64,000 bases of DNA from JALZVT01 sp964611345. GTDB taxonomy: Bacteria; Pseudomonadota; Gammaproteobacteria; Pseudomonadales; Azotimanducaceae. The notes under the pieces are model-generated. The model ran no database searches. It was given only the letters and a program-made list of their open reading frames with translations, and had not been told where the DNA came from. Location of the stretch: contig CAZSYU010000009.1 in NCBI GenBank assembly GCA_964611345.1, positions 7,460 through 71,459 on the forward strand, read 5' to 3'. The stretch's first letter is position 1, and every line of letters begins with the position of its first letter. The position numbers were made by a program, and so were the translations under genes. Positions 8,331 to 17,543 of the stretch are shown piece by piece.

Positions 8331-9920
8331 TTAGTCCATGCTCACCATTTCATCACGTCGCCGACCGAACAGCCCAGCGACAAAATCGCGCGTCTTCGAG
8401 ACGGTCATAAGCCCAAGAAACTTGAATAGGCGCAACAAGTGATGCGGATGCTTGAGTGTGAAGCGCGCGTAATGGCGCTGCACTCGGCGTTGCATGTAAA
8501 AGCCCGTCAAGATCTCGCGATAGTTTTTGTTGAGCTGCTCTTGGGTTAAACCGTCTGCCGTCCAGATAAAGTTCATGCCGTTCATCTTTTCCCAGTGATC
8601 GTCACGAATACTGGTGCCGTAGATATCGTGATAAATCGGTGATCCCGGATACGGCGTAAACTTCGTCAGGTTCATGATGGTGAGAGGTATGCTTTTCACA
8701 AACGTCTTGGTCTGTTCCATGGTTTCGGCGGTTTCCCCCGGATAACCCAGCATAAACAAACCTTTAGAGCGAATACCCGCCTCATCGGTCCAGTGAATCG
8801 CACGAACGCTCTTGTCGAGCGACGCTGACTTATCCATTTTTTGCAGCAGCTCATTTGATCCAGACTCAAGCCCAAAGCTCATTTCCCAGCAACCCGCCTG
8901 CTTCATCAGCTTCAGCGTTTCGGGATTGATGACATCTACACGAGAGGCACAACTCCAGGTCATCTTCAAACCACTTTCGATGATCATGTTACACAGCGCA
9001 GTCGTGCGCTTTTTGCTCGCCGTAAACAGGTCGTCAACAAACATAATGTGTTTAATGCCCCAACGCTGATTAAGGTGTTGCATCATCTCAAACACTTTCT
9101 CGGGCGAATAAGCCCTGACGCTGGCACCGAACGTTGAGGTATCACAAAACTTGCAGTGGAAGGGGCAACCCCGCGACGCAGCAATCGACGCCACCGGACC
9201 TTGCGGATAGTCATAAACCGCCGGTCGATACGCGTTTGGAAAATCAGGCAGCAAGTCCCAGGCAGGCATCGGCAATCGGTCAAGATCTTTGTTGATCGCA
9301 AGCTTGGGGGTTTTAATAACTCGTCGAGATATCGAATTGGGGTCCAGGTAAATCAGGGCCGGAACGGTGGAGAGGTCTGACCCTTCGCGCCAGGCTTTCA
9401 ACAGCCGCACAATTATCTCTTCGCCTTCGCCAACCACTGCTACATCAAACTCGGGGAATCGTTCGATAGTTTCAGCACCCATCGACGACACGTGCGGACC
9501 GCCCACAATGATCTTTATATTGGGACTCCGCTCTTTGATCTTCAGTGCAATCTCGGAGGCAACCCAGGTGCCTACGGTAAACAGTGTTATGCCGACAAAG
9601 GCTGGCTTTGCTTCCAGCACCCGCTCAACAACCATGTCGGGCGACAGATCAAAAATATCACTTTCGAGGATGCTCGGCTTGTAGCCTTCTTCACGCACCG
9701 CGGCAGCGAGATGCAAAAGCCCTAACGAAGGCGAGCGGTTGGTAACGTGCTTAACAAACTCATACCCCTTGGCTATACGCTCGTAAGGGGGCGTAATGAA
9801 CATCACCTTGCGGGAATCGAGCTCCCCAAAGTCGACGGTCTCATGGACACGGGGATCGTGCTCGAGTGGTGGCGCCGCAATGCCGACACCCTCACCGAGG
9901 TTGTTACCTAGATCCGTCAA
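8331..9920 (-). CDS. B12-binding-domain radical SAM protein (class B type)
   Basis: A 529-residue enzyme. The N-terminal half (about 35-190) is a Rossmann-like B12-binding domain with P-P-Y-E-R-I-A, G-I-T-L-F-T-V-G-T and V-G-G-P-H-V-S-S-M-G. The radical SAM core follows, with S-R-G-C-P-F-H-C-K-F-C-D (CxxxCxxC, 4Fe-4S cluster) and the M-F-V-D-D-L-F and L-G-Y-P-G-E strands. This is the layout of the BchE / class B methyltransferase group, which methylate unactivated carbons or form rings; the substrate is unknown. A canonical D-x-H-x-x-G cobalamin ligand is not obvious, so cobalamin may bind base-off without a protein ligand or be absent. No biosynthetic cluster surrounds it. Confidence 0.88.
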   Translation of the reverse strand: MTDLGNNLGEGVGIAAPPLEHDPRVHETVDFGELDSRKVMFITPPYERIAKGYEFVKHVTNRSPSLGLLHLAAAVREEGYKPSILESDIFDLSPDMVVERVLEAKPAFVGITLFTVGTWVASEIALKIKERSPNIKIIVGGPHVSSMGAETIERFPEFDVAVVGEGEEIIVRLLKAWREGSDLSTVPALIYLDPNSISRRVIKTPKLAINKDLDRLPMPAWDLLPDFPNAYRPAVYDYPQGPVASIAASRGCPFHCKFCDTSTFGASVRAYSPEKVFEMMQHLNQRWGIKHIMFVDDLFTASKKRTTALCNMIIESGLKMTWSCASRVDVINPETLKLMKQAGCWEMSFGLESGSNELLQKMDKSASLDKSVRAIHWTDEAGIRSKGLFMLGYPGETAETMEQTKTFVKSIPLTIMNLTKFTPYPGSPIYHDIYGTSIRDDHWEKMNGMNFIWTADGLTQEQLNKNYREILTGFYMQRRVQRHYARFTLKHPHHLLRLFKFLGLMTVSKTRDFVAGLFGRRRDEMVSMD

Positions 9921-10004
9921 TGCCTAAAGCCCTATTTCACCAACTGTGCGAGCCAGAGTGTAGAGGGACGCATTCGCTTACGCTAGCAGGCAAGCGACCT
10001 GGCG

Positions 10005-10084
10005 AACCTCATATCTGTGTAACCTCATATCTGTGTAACCTCATATCTGTGTAACCTCATATCTGTGTAACCTCATATCTGTGT
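10005..10084. repeat. 16-bp tandem repeat, five perfect copies
   Basis: The unit AACCTCATATCTGTGT is repeated five times without change at 10005, 10021, 10037, 10053 and 10069. It lies in the 281-base space between the divergent radical SAM gene and the CxxCH-protein gene. There are no spacers, so it is not a CRISPR array. Repeated operators or a slippage-prone minisatellite are both possible. Apart from the repeat, I see no gene in 9921-10201. Confidence 0.97.
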
Positions 10085-10201
10085 AAATAGACCCTTTCAA
10101 CCGGCTATATTCCATAACCTTCTGATAATGTGAGACTTACTCTGGTAGTCTTATCAGTCTACTTGGTTCTGCATATTCAATTCTATCGAGGAGGTGTTGT
10201 G

Positions 10202-11341
10202 ATGCTGACAAAGAATAATCGAACGAAAACCCTGGTTGCGGGGTTATTCGCACTAGCCTGCTTACAAGCTCTACCCGCCGCTGCGACTCTGTTCTCGGCG
10301 GTGCTCCCGTCGAGCCGGTCCGTCGAAATTGGCGTTACCGCGACCGCTTTCGCCACCATATTGAATACTGCTGATGTGGATGCCGAGAACTGCAGCATCG
10401 CACCGGTGTCGGTAGTGGATGCGGGCTTTTTCTACCAAACCACAAATTCCTTGACCAACGAGGTCACGGGTTCGCCGAACACTCCAGTAACCATTCCTGC
10501 GAATAGTTCGCAATCGTTTGTGATTGGTATGACACCCAATTCAGACTTTCCCGCCTTCAACGTCGCGTTTAACTTTACCTGCAGCACCGGCACAGCCCCT
10601 TCTTCCCCGGGTATTAACACGCTGTTACTGTCAGGCAACAGCAGTCCTGTTGCTGACGTTGTTGCGGTGGCAGTCACGCTCAGCCAAGACGGCATCGCCA
10701 ACTTGCCACGCGACAATATCTTTGGATTGGTGGCGCTGGCAACCACCAATGTGGGGGCGGCGGCGACAATTACCGCACGCCCTGTCGATCTCGCTGGCCT
10801 TGATGGGTTCTTGCGGATCTGTGAGACCAACCAGGACACTAGCGACTGCCTGGAGCCTCTGACCGAAGAAACCACGGGCCTGCTTGGAGCCGATGAAACC
10901 CGCACCTATTCGGTATTCATAAGTGCCGCCACGCGCATTTTTCTTGATGCCACCAACCGGCGCACCGCGATCGAGTTTGTCGATGAGTTTGGTAACGTCC
11001 GCGGTTCAACAAGCGTCGCCATTCAAGGCGGCGGGCCCTCAGCACTGACGTTCTTTACCGATAACATTGCCGATCAGGTGCTGCAGAACAACTGCACCGA
11101 GTGTCATGTCCAGGGTGGAACAGCTCAAGACACTGCTCTGGTTTTTCAAATTGACGAGATCACAGGTTATCAGGAGAACAACTTCATGGTGGTCGGCGCT
11201 TACTTAAACTCAAGCCCCGAGAACGCAAACATGCTCATCAACTTGCCATTGGGCATGAACGGTCATCCGCAGATTATCGAACAAGATAGCTTTGTGGTTT
11301 CTTTCCTGATGGAATTCATCGACTTGTTTAATACCGAGTAA
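10202..11341 (+). CDS. Exported protein with single C-terminal CxxCH motif
   Basis: A 379-residue secreted or periplasmic protein. The start at ATG 10202 is set by an AGGAGG-type ribosome-binding site just upstream, followed by a normal signal peptide (T-L-V-A-G-L-F-A-L-A-C, cleavage near P-A-A-A). Two beta-rich Ig-like segments fill the middle, with paired cysteines. Near residue 300 comes N-N-C-T-E-C-H-V-Q-G-G-T-A, a CxxCH haem site like that of 'planctomycete-type' cytochrome domains, with N-L-P-L-G-M-N-G-H-P as a candidate distal segment. It may carry one haem and donate or accept electrons outside the cytoplasm. Preceded by the 16-bp repeats and followed by a strong terminator, so it is a single-gene unit. 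Confidence 0.72.
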   Translation: MLTKNNRTKTLVAGLFALACLQALPAAATLFSAVLPSSRSVEIGVTATAFATILNTADVDAENCSIAPVSVVDAGFFYQTTNSLTNEVTGSPNTPVTIPANSSQSFVIGMTPNSDFPAFNVAFNFTCSTGTAPSSPGINTLLLSGNSSPVADVVAVAVTLSQDGIANLPRDNIFGLVALATTNVGAAATITARPVDLAGLDGFLRICETNQDTSDCLEPLTEETTGLLGADETRTYSVFISAATRIFLDATNRRTAIEFVDEFGNVRGSTSVAIQGGGPSALTFFTDNIADQVLQNNCTECHVQGGTAQDTALVFQIDEITGYQENNFMVVGAYLNSSPENANMLINLPLGMNGHPQIIEQDSFVVSFLMEFIDLFNTE

Positions 11342-11381
11342 ACTCGAGAGTATCGGACCACCGCGACTAAAAGGAGGTCCA

Positions 11382-11411
11382 AAAAAAGGCGTGCCTGGGC
11401 ACGCCTTTTTT
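11382..11411. terminator. Intrinsic terminator (bidirectional)
   Basis: GGCGTGCC (11388-11395) pairs with GGCACGCC (11398-11405) across a 2-base loop and is flanked by an A run before and a T run (11406-11411) after, so it can terminate both the CxxCH gene and the convergent thiolase-like gene. Confidence 0.9.
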
Positions 11412-11428
11412 GTACCCTGACCTTATGC

Positions 11429-12574
11429 CTAGCGGGTGAGAATAGTCACGCCGCTAATGCCCGGGGCTCCGTAGACGTGGGTATAAGCTACCTTTGGCTC
11501 ATTAGGCACCTGACGCTCGCCGGCATCACCACGCAACTGCAACACATTCTCGTAGACCTGGCGCAAGCCAGATGCCCCAATCGGCTCGCCATTCGCAAGG
11601 CAACCACCATCGGTGTTCACCGGTAAGCGGCCACCAATTTCGGTATCGCCATTGGCCAGCATGGCTTCTTGCTCGCCGTGCTCACAAAATCCGTTTTCGG
11701 CCATGTGCATCACCTCGGCGCCACTTTCTGTGTCTTGCAACTGGGCTAAATCGATGTCTTCCGGGCCAATGCCGGCAAGCTCAAACGCCGCCTTTGAGGC
11801 ATCGATCGTTGGACCACCGTTGTGCTCAATGGCCAGTGATGGCGCGGTTACTTCGAAGCTGCCAAACCGACGCGAGCGAACAACAGACGCGTTCAGGAAA
11901 ATGGGGTTCTTGGCGTATTTGTGGGCTACGTCTGCCTTACACATGACCAGTGCAACGCCACCCTCACCCGGGTTACAAAACATGTACTGGGTCAGTGGGT
12001 AGGAGAGCATTTGGGCCTGCAAAATCTCATCTTCTGAAAGTGGTTTGCGACGCCAGGCCATCGGGTTCTTCTCGCCATTACGGAACGCCTTGGCAGCCAC
12101 TTTCGCGAGGGTACGATCCGTAATGCCGTGGGTTTCCATGTAGTGGTTAATTTTCATGCCAAAAAACTGGGTTGTCAGCGCCATGCCGCTGCCGCCATAC
12201 CAGTCACGACCCTCACCTTGCGGGCCGGATGGGTTAAACGCGCCGCGCGGGTGCTTGTCGAAACCAATAGCCATGCCCAACTCGTAGGCCCCTGACTTGA
12301 TTGCGTTATATGCAGAAGACAGCGCCGACCCACCTGTGGCGCAGCCGTTGGCAACATTAATAAATTGCAGACCCGTAAGGCCTAGCATTGACACCATGGT
12401 GTCAGGCGAACCCGCAGCGGCGCTACCGCCATAGGCAAACTCAATATCTTCCCAGGTAATGCCCGCATCAGCGCATGCTCGCCGCACGGCAATTGCGCCC
12501 TGTTCCATGCCGCTCACACCTTCGTGACGGCCAAACTCATGCATTCCTATTCCAACAATGGCTACATCGGTCAT
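11429..12574 (-). CDS. Thiolase-family protein (SCP-x/Ltp type)
   Basis: A 381-residue thiolase-fold protein. It begins T-D-V-A-I-V-G-I-G, with the nucleophile region N-V-A-N-G-C-A-T-G-G (Cys78). The C-terminal motif, which in true thiolases reads G-H-P-x-G-x-x-G, is N-G-E-P-I-G-A-S-G here, so the catalytic histidine is replaced by glutamate. It is encoded with a DUF35 (Zn-ribbon/OB-fold) protein directly upstream. Pairs of this type include the steroid side-chain retro-aldolases (Ltp2 with ChsH2) and lipid-transfer-like thiolases. I infer a role in carbon-carbon bond cleavage or formation on acyl-CoAs, in the cytoplasm; the substrate is unknown. Confidence 0.85.
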   Translation of the reverse strand: MTDVAIVGIGMHEFGRHEGVSGMEQGAIAVRRACADAGITWEDIEFAYGGSAAAGSPDTMVSMLGLTGLQFINVANGCATGGSALSSAYNAIKSGAYELGMAIGFDKHPRGAFNPSGPQGEGRDWYGGSGMALTTQFFGMKINHYMETHGITDRTLAKVAAKAFRNGEKNPMAWRRKPLSEDEILQAQMLSYPLTQYMFCNPGEGGVALVMCKADVAHKYAKNPIFLNASVVRSRRFGSFEVTAPSLAIEHNGGPTIDASKAAFELAGIGPEDIDLAQLQDTESGAEVMHMAENGFCEHGEQEAMLANGDTEIGGRLPVNTDGGCLANGEPIGASGLRQVYENVLQLRGDAGERQVPNEPKVAYTHVYGAPGISGVTILTR

Positions 12575-12619
12575 CGTGACTTCCTCTCTTGTCTCTCTCT
12601 ATTTAACTCATTTAGTCTG

Positions 12620-13048
12620 TTATGCAGGTTCAAAGGCAAAGGTGTGAATGTCATTGCCATCGTCGTCCTGCGCAATGGGGATGGTGGTTAAGCGCATTGG
12701 CATCCCGCTCTTTAATACTTTTGAATCCGCTTCGGTGAGACGCGCCTCCACCTTTAGCTCATCTGCCAGCGTGATGTAACCCACCCCGTATGGCTTGAAC
12801 TTCGCGGGGTCCGTTTCGCCCAGATAAGGCGGCGACTTGGGGGGAAAGCCCTGGACCGTCCAGGCCCATAGCGAGCCTTCAGTGCCAAGCACGGCCTCAG
12901 ACATCGAACTGCCTGTGCACCTGGAACAACCACTGGCCGCCGGAAACACATGGGTGCCGCAGTCGTTACAGACTGCTCCTTTTAGCCGCGGTCCCTCGTC
13001 CGTCAGCACTAGAATATTGTCGTTAATGGATACCGCTTGTCCCATCAT
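12620..13048 (-). CDS. Zn-ribbon / OB-fold protein (DUF35)
   Basis: A 142-residue protein. The zinc ribbon C-N-D-C-G-T-H-V-F-P, with a second pair C-S-R-C, lies at residues 27-45 or so, followed by an OB-fold (G-S-L-W-A-W-T-V-Q-G-F, Y-G-V-G-Y-I-T-L-A-D-E-L-K-V-E-A-R-L). DUF35 proteins bind acyl-CoA and form complexes with thiolase-like partners, here the gene 45 bases downstream. Two adjacent start codons (13048 and 13045) are possible. It is upstream of the thiolase in the same operon. Confidence 0.9.
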   Translation of the reverse strand: MMGQAVSINDNILVLTDEGPRLKGAVCNDCGTHVFPAASGCSRCTGSSMSEAVLGTEGSLWAWTVQGFPPKSPPYLGETDPAKFKPYGVGYITLADELKVEARLTEADSKVLKSGMPMRLTTIPIAQDDDGNDIHTFAFEPA

Positions 13049-13086
13049 TCCCCCTAATTCTGCTAAATTCCCAGAGCGGGATTCCC

Positions 13087-13125
13087 AAAAAGAAAAGGCC
13101 GGAAGAGCTTGCGCTCCGCCGGCCT
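13087..13125 (-). terminator. Intrinsic terminator of the secreted DUF4091-like gene
   Basis: Read on the minus strand, AGGCCGG ... CCGGCCT (plus-strand 13096-13125) forms a long hairpin with an inner GGAGC/GCTC stem and a GCAA loop, followed by TTTTCTTTTT. It lies about 75 bases downstream of the large gene ending at 13201. Confidence 0.85.
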
Positions 13126-13200
13126 GAATAACCTAGTCCTAGTCATACTTTTAGGCAAGTGGCGAGATCGAACCAGCCGACCCCACCTACCTGACTACAA

Positions 13201-16200
13201 CTACTGACCCAGGATAATGCTGATCAGTTGCGCGCGCGCCGATTCCCAAACATCCGGGTCAGTCGACCAGCTGGGTGGTTCATAGACAAAGGTCGGATCG
13301 TTTAAGTCGGCAACCCCAAGCTCCCACATCACTTTAGGCACCATCGAATTGACAATCGCCTGGGTAGCAACAGGGTCCACCTGCATCGCAAGGGCAATGT
13401 ACTGCACATCCTGAATGCCTCGCCGCCACTGTTTCATGCGCAGGCTAGCAATCGGACCATCCAGTTCTCGACTTTCGGCCGGGAACACTCGATCTGTACC
13501 TGGATACAACAACACACCGTCACCGTTGGAGTAGTTGAACACTCCCGTTTCACCAATGATCGGATCAAAGAAGTCGTGGCTGCCGAAGGTGTGGGCGCTC
13601 TTGAACACGTTGGTTCGGGTGCCCAGCCGGAACTGCGCACCGTCCGGATCAACCTCTGTCAGATCCCGAACTGCCGGGCCACCCAGGAAGTTATTCCAGT
13701 AGTTGGAGTTCCAGAAGAACCAGCGCGATATACCCAGCTTGTATTGACCCCAGGGTAACTCACGCAACGCCACACCATCATCATCGGTCATAAACGTACC
13801 CGAGGCAGGTCGGCGAGCGTTGTACATAAAGTAGCGACGCTCGGGATCTGCGTTCAAGGCTGCAATAGCTTCTTCCCAGATCTCGGTCGGTCCTTGCGCA
13901 ATCACCGTACCCAGGATTGTGGGATTCGGCAGCTCGTCGTCGTAGTCGAGCGGCGAAGCAGTAACGAACGTATCCAGATTGCCGCCAGGGCCTGGGTTCT
14001 CCTTAACAAACTGGCTGACCAGGTCGGCGTACTCAATGGGCAACCTGGGACCTGAGTTAATGAACGATACCGCCGGCTCATCATCAACGTAGAGATAACG
14101 CACCGTGTCGGGCGCATTGGCCTCAAACCAGGTTTCCCAGGCGTCAGTGCGGCGTTCCAATTCACTCCGCAAAAAATCAAGCGGCGCATCTGGATCAAAC
14201 ACATCGGTGGCTTCGGGATCGTACTGACGTAGTCCCCACCAGCCAGACCAGTTGCCGTAACTGCCAATGCTGTAAACATCGTGCGGAAGATTTTGCCCGG
14301 GGCCACTATAGCCGTTCTCAGCGGTGTACAACCCACCGGCTAAGCGACGCTCCCAGTCTTCGTTGGGTTGATCTGTCGGCAGAATCTTGTCTGGTACCAA
14401 TTCGTTCAAATCGGTGATTGAAATACCATGCCGCCATGCCAGCTTAAAGTGGTTATCTACGATGCGGCGATAGTCGGCGTCATCCGAATTGGCAATCACG
14501 CCACCTGAAAGGCCAAGGAAATAGCGCTCAGCAATTTGCTCGCCAGCCATGTGCAACATGGTCTTGGAGGTACGTTCGTCTGGCAGTGTGATATCCATGA
14601 CCTGAACTTCTACGGGCAGGGTCTGCTGCACAGTACCACTCACCGTGACATTCAGAGTGCCGGTCAACACACCTGCTGGCGCATCTTTAGGAACATACAC
14701 ATCTACCCAGAAGCTCTGCGAGTTTCCGCTTGCTACAGGAACTGAGCCACGCACTTCTATTGGCTCTGCAATGTCCGGGTAAGAACGGCCATGATTTGGC
14801 CGATCTTGCCAAACACCACGACCGACGGCAGGCCCATTTGGCTGGAAGTTATCAAACGGCCGACGCAACTCCTCAGGGATATGTGTTTCATCGTAGAGCT
14901 CCCAACCAATCCGGGACAGCCCGAAGATCTTCAGGTAGCCAACCGCAAACACTTCTATGGGTCGGTCGTTCCAGTTAAACAGCTCCGATGTGTTGGTTGT
15001 TGCTAACGTATAGGGACCAGCATCCTGGCTAAGCGTGTCAAAATCGACGGCAACCGCTGCCAGATCTGGACCGTTGTTATCGACCACAACGTTGAAGGAG
15101 ACAATTTCGTTCCGCGCTGCAAACACGCTGATGCTCTGACCATCCCACACTGAGTTGGTTAGGTCAGCGCCGCTGAAGGAACGTATTTCTTCCTGCACAA
15201 CCTTGTCACCACCATCATTCGCCCACACCTGGATGTCCAGATTTCCGGGTGGTGGGGGCAACGGCTCTGGGTCCGCAGGTGGCTGTGGCTCTGGGTCCGC
15301 AGGTGGCTGTGGATCTGNNNNNNNNNNNNNNNNNNNNNNNNNNNNNNNNNNNNNNNNNNNNNNNNNNNNNNNNNNNNNNNNNNNNNNNNNNNNNNNNNNN
15401 NNNNNNNNNNNNNNNNNCTGGGTCCGCGGGTGGCTGTGGATCTGGGTCAACCGGTGGCTGTGGGTCTACTGGCGCCACTGGCACATCACTCGCGAAGGAA
15501 ACCCGTAAATCATCAAAGGGGCCGCCTTGCAGAGTCACTGCTCCAAATCCGGTATAGCTGGGCAACACATAGCCAAAGAAGGTGAACTCCGAAGCACCCG
15601 CTTCCACGACCACCGGATCATTCTGATAGGTTTCGCAGCTATCCGCCGAAGGATGAAAACCGCCGCCCGGGCTTAACACAATACCGGTAGGTTCCGGTAG
15701 CCCGGCAGGATTACCCGCATCAGTTCTAAAGCCGATGCGAATCTCGCTGCACTGATCTTGTTCGAGCGCGGGTGGTGCACTCAAAATAGTGAACATGGTC
15801 GGCGTTTCAACAACCGGCGGATCGACCGGTGTTGGCGGTGGCGGTGGCGGTGGCGGCGTAGCTGGCGGCAGAGTTACTGGCGCCTGGCCTGAGAAACCGA
15901 GCCGCAAATCTGCGAAGGGCGCCGACTCAAGTGTGACGGCACCCAGACCGGTATAGCCCGGTACCACAAACCCAAAAAACGTAAACTGGGTTGTACCTGC
16001 GGGGACAACAACCGGATCGTTTTGGTAGGTTGCGCAGCTATCTGCCGACGGATGAAAGCCGCCACCAGGACTTAGCAGTATGTCGGTATCTGCACCTAAA
16101 GCGGCGGCCACACCAGCAGCGCTTTGGAACTCCACAACAATTTCACTGCAAACACCCACTGAAAGTTCACTGGGTTGGCTGAGCACTGCCAACTGGGTGG

Positions 16201-16711
16201 GTGGCTCGTTACCAGTAGGTGGTGCTGCCACAACCTCGTCGACAGCGTTGATAAGATACTGCAACCGCGTGCCGTTCGGGTGAGTAATTGTCAGGAAGTT
16301 GACACCTGCAACTAACGACCGGAAGTAAACTGTGTAGGTTTCCCGATCCGCTTCGGTCGGCACTTCTTCGGTGTATTGCGTGTTGCTGCATTCAGGCAGC
16401 AGGCACGGAAATACACCCGCGGGTGCAAGCGCTATGGTTTGGCCAGCATCGAGCGCTATGCGCTCCCCGCTCGCGTCCAAAAATTCGAATTCGAGAGCAG
16501 TTGACTGCCCAACCACTACGTCGGGCAAGTCGGTGACAACCGCAATCTCGCTGACGGGGTCGACCGCCAACGCAGGCGCCGCAGTGGCTGCAAATACCAG
16601 CGCCAATAAACCACGTCGGAGCGCGCCCCAGCTCGAAGTTCGCTTGATGTTTGCCTTACCCAGAACCAAGCCTTTGGCAGTAGCAAGCACTTTAGAAAAT
16701 AATACCGTCAC
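13201..16711 (-). CDS. Secreted GH123/DUF4091-like protein with duplicated Cys modules
   Basis: One gene interrupted by a 100-N gap (15318-15417), which shifts the apparent frame; the true gene is continuous. Order: signal peptide (L-L-A-L-V-F-A-A-T-A-A-P-A-L-A), an Ig-like domain ending R-S-L-V-A-G-V-N-F-L-T-I-T-H-P-N-G, two copies of a two-cysteine beta module (each with L-S-P-G-G-G-F-H-P-S-A-D-S-C), Pro-rich linkers (P-P-P-P-P-P and a D-P-x-P-P-A-D-P-E-P-Q-P repeat), and a catalytic region of about 670 residues. That region contains Y-L-Y-V-D-D-E-P, matching the adjacent Asp-Glu pair of GH123 glycosidases, and ends in the DUF4091 block L-Y-P-G-T-D...P-I-A-S-L-R-M-K-Q-W-R-R-G. It is probably an extracellular polysaccharide- or glycan-acting enzyme. 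A paralog lies divergently at 17544-20636. Confidence 0.8.
15318..15417. other. Assembly gap of 100 N
   Basis: Exactly 100 N, the usual placeholder for an unknown gap size. Both edges read into the same D-P-x-P-P-A-D-P-E-P repeat, so the gap marks a collapsed or unassembled proline-rich repeat in the coding sequence. The true length of the linker, and so the protein length, is unknown. Confidence 0.97.
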
Positions 16712-17543
16712 AGATTCCCCCTGTTAGAACGGCGTCGCCCGCACAAGACTTAACTTGTGGTTGTCGGACGCGATGTGAAATTTACGGCAGATGAGCCCGT
16801 CGCTTCCTGAACTTCCCGGGATACTTCTCCCGGATACCTTCCCGGATGGTCCCCCGCTCCAGGCCTCTAAGGTTGCTAGCTGCAATCTAATTGCCAGATT
16901 GTAGCGCACTATTCTTTGCTTTACAGCGTTAGCCCTCGAGACCCCCTGGTGCCCTGACATTGAAATTGACCTTGTCCTGGGCCCTAGACCTCTACCCGAA
17001 CCTGATCCCCGAGCATGGCGTCCGCGACCCCATTGAGCCAGCGGCATGGCATCGAAATGCCCGGTTATTTACAAATAGCAGGAAAGTTTTTGCATTCTAA
17101 TCGCAATTCTTTGCATCTTGCTTGTAACAATTTGATACCAACCCGTGTTGCAACCAGAACCCAAGCTCCTTTACAGTACTGTTACATTGAGCACTTTCAA
17201 GAATCTTTACGGACCTTTTCTAACCCTGAGCTGAGTTAAAGCGCTGATTAACGGATTTGATGTCTGGCGCCAACAACTCCAACTCAAAGCTCATTTCATC
17301 GAACTCGTCCAATGCTCAATGCGATGGTTATAGATCGTTGATAACAGGCCGATAACAAACGAAGGCCCTTTATATCGCGTCATCGCTGCGACAGGACAGG
17401 CAGCCTGATGACCGACCCTTCTGCATTGTCGGCATGACTTAAAATTCTCGGGCACTTGCGTTGTGCCTCGCCCCTGCGCTTCACCGGAACGAAGCCGTTT
17501 GCGGGGGTGATTACAGCGTAACTGGCCGAACCTGGAGCTTAGT
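16712..17543. other. Non-coding region between divergent secreted paralogs
   Basis: This 832-base stretch holds no convincing gene; the minus-strand frame across 17291-17845 is only an antisense shadow of the next gene's start. It must carry the promoters of both large genes. Near 16811-16847 the CCCGGATAC-like motif occurs three times in close succession (CTTCCCGGGATA, CTTCTCCCGGATA, CCTTCCCGGATGG), which could be operator repeats. Confidence 0.6.

Noticed and set aside
10005..10084. CRISPR array
   Set aside because: The repeats are directly adjacent with no spacers and no cas genes are nearby.
10130..10201. Upstream start for the CxxCH-protein gene
   Set aside because: ATG 10202 has a strong AGGAGG site directly before it and starts a normal signal peptide, whereas the 10130 start has none.
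15215..16711. Two separate overlapping genes on either side of the N gap
   Set aside because: The frame change comes only from the arbitrary 100-N gap; the flanks belong to one proline-rich linker of a single gene, as shown by the uninterrupted paralog at 17544-20636.
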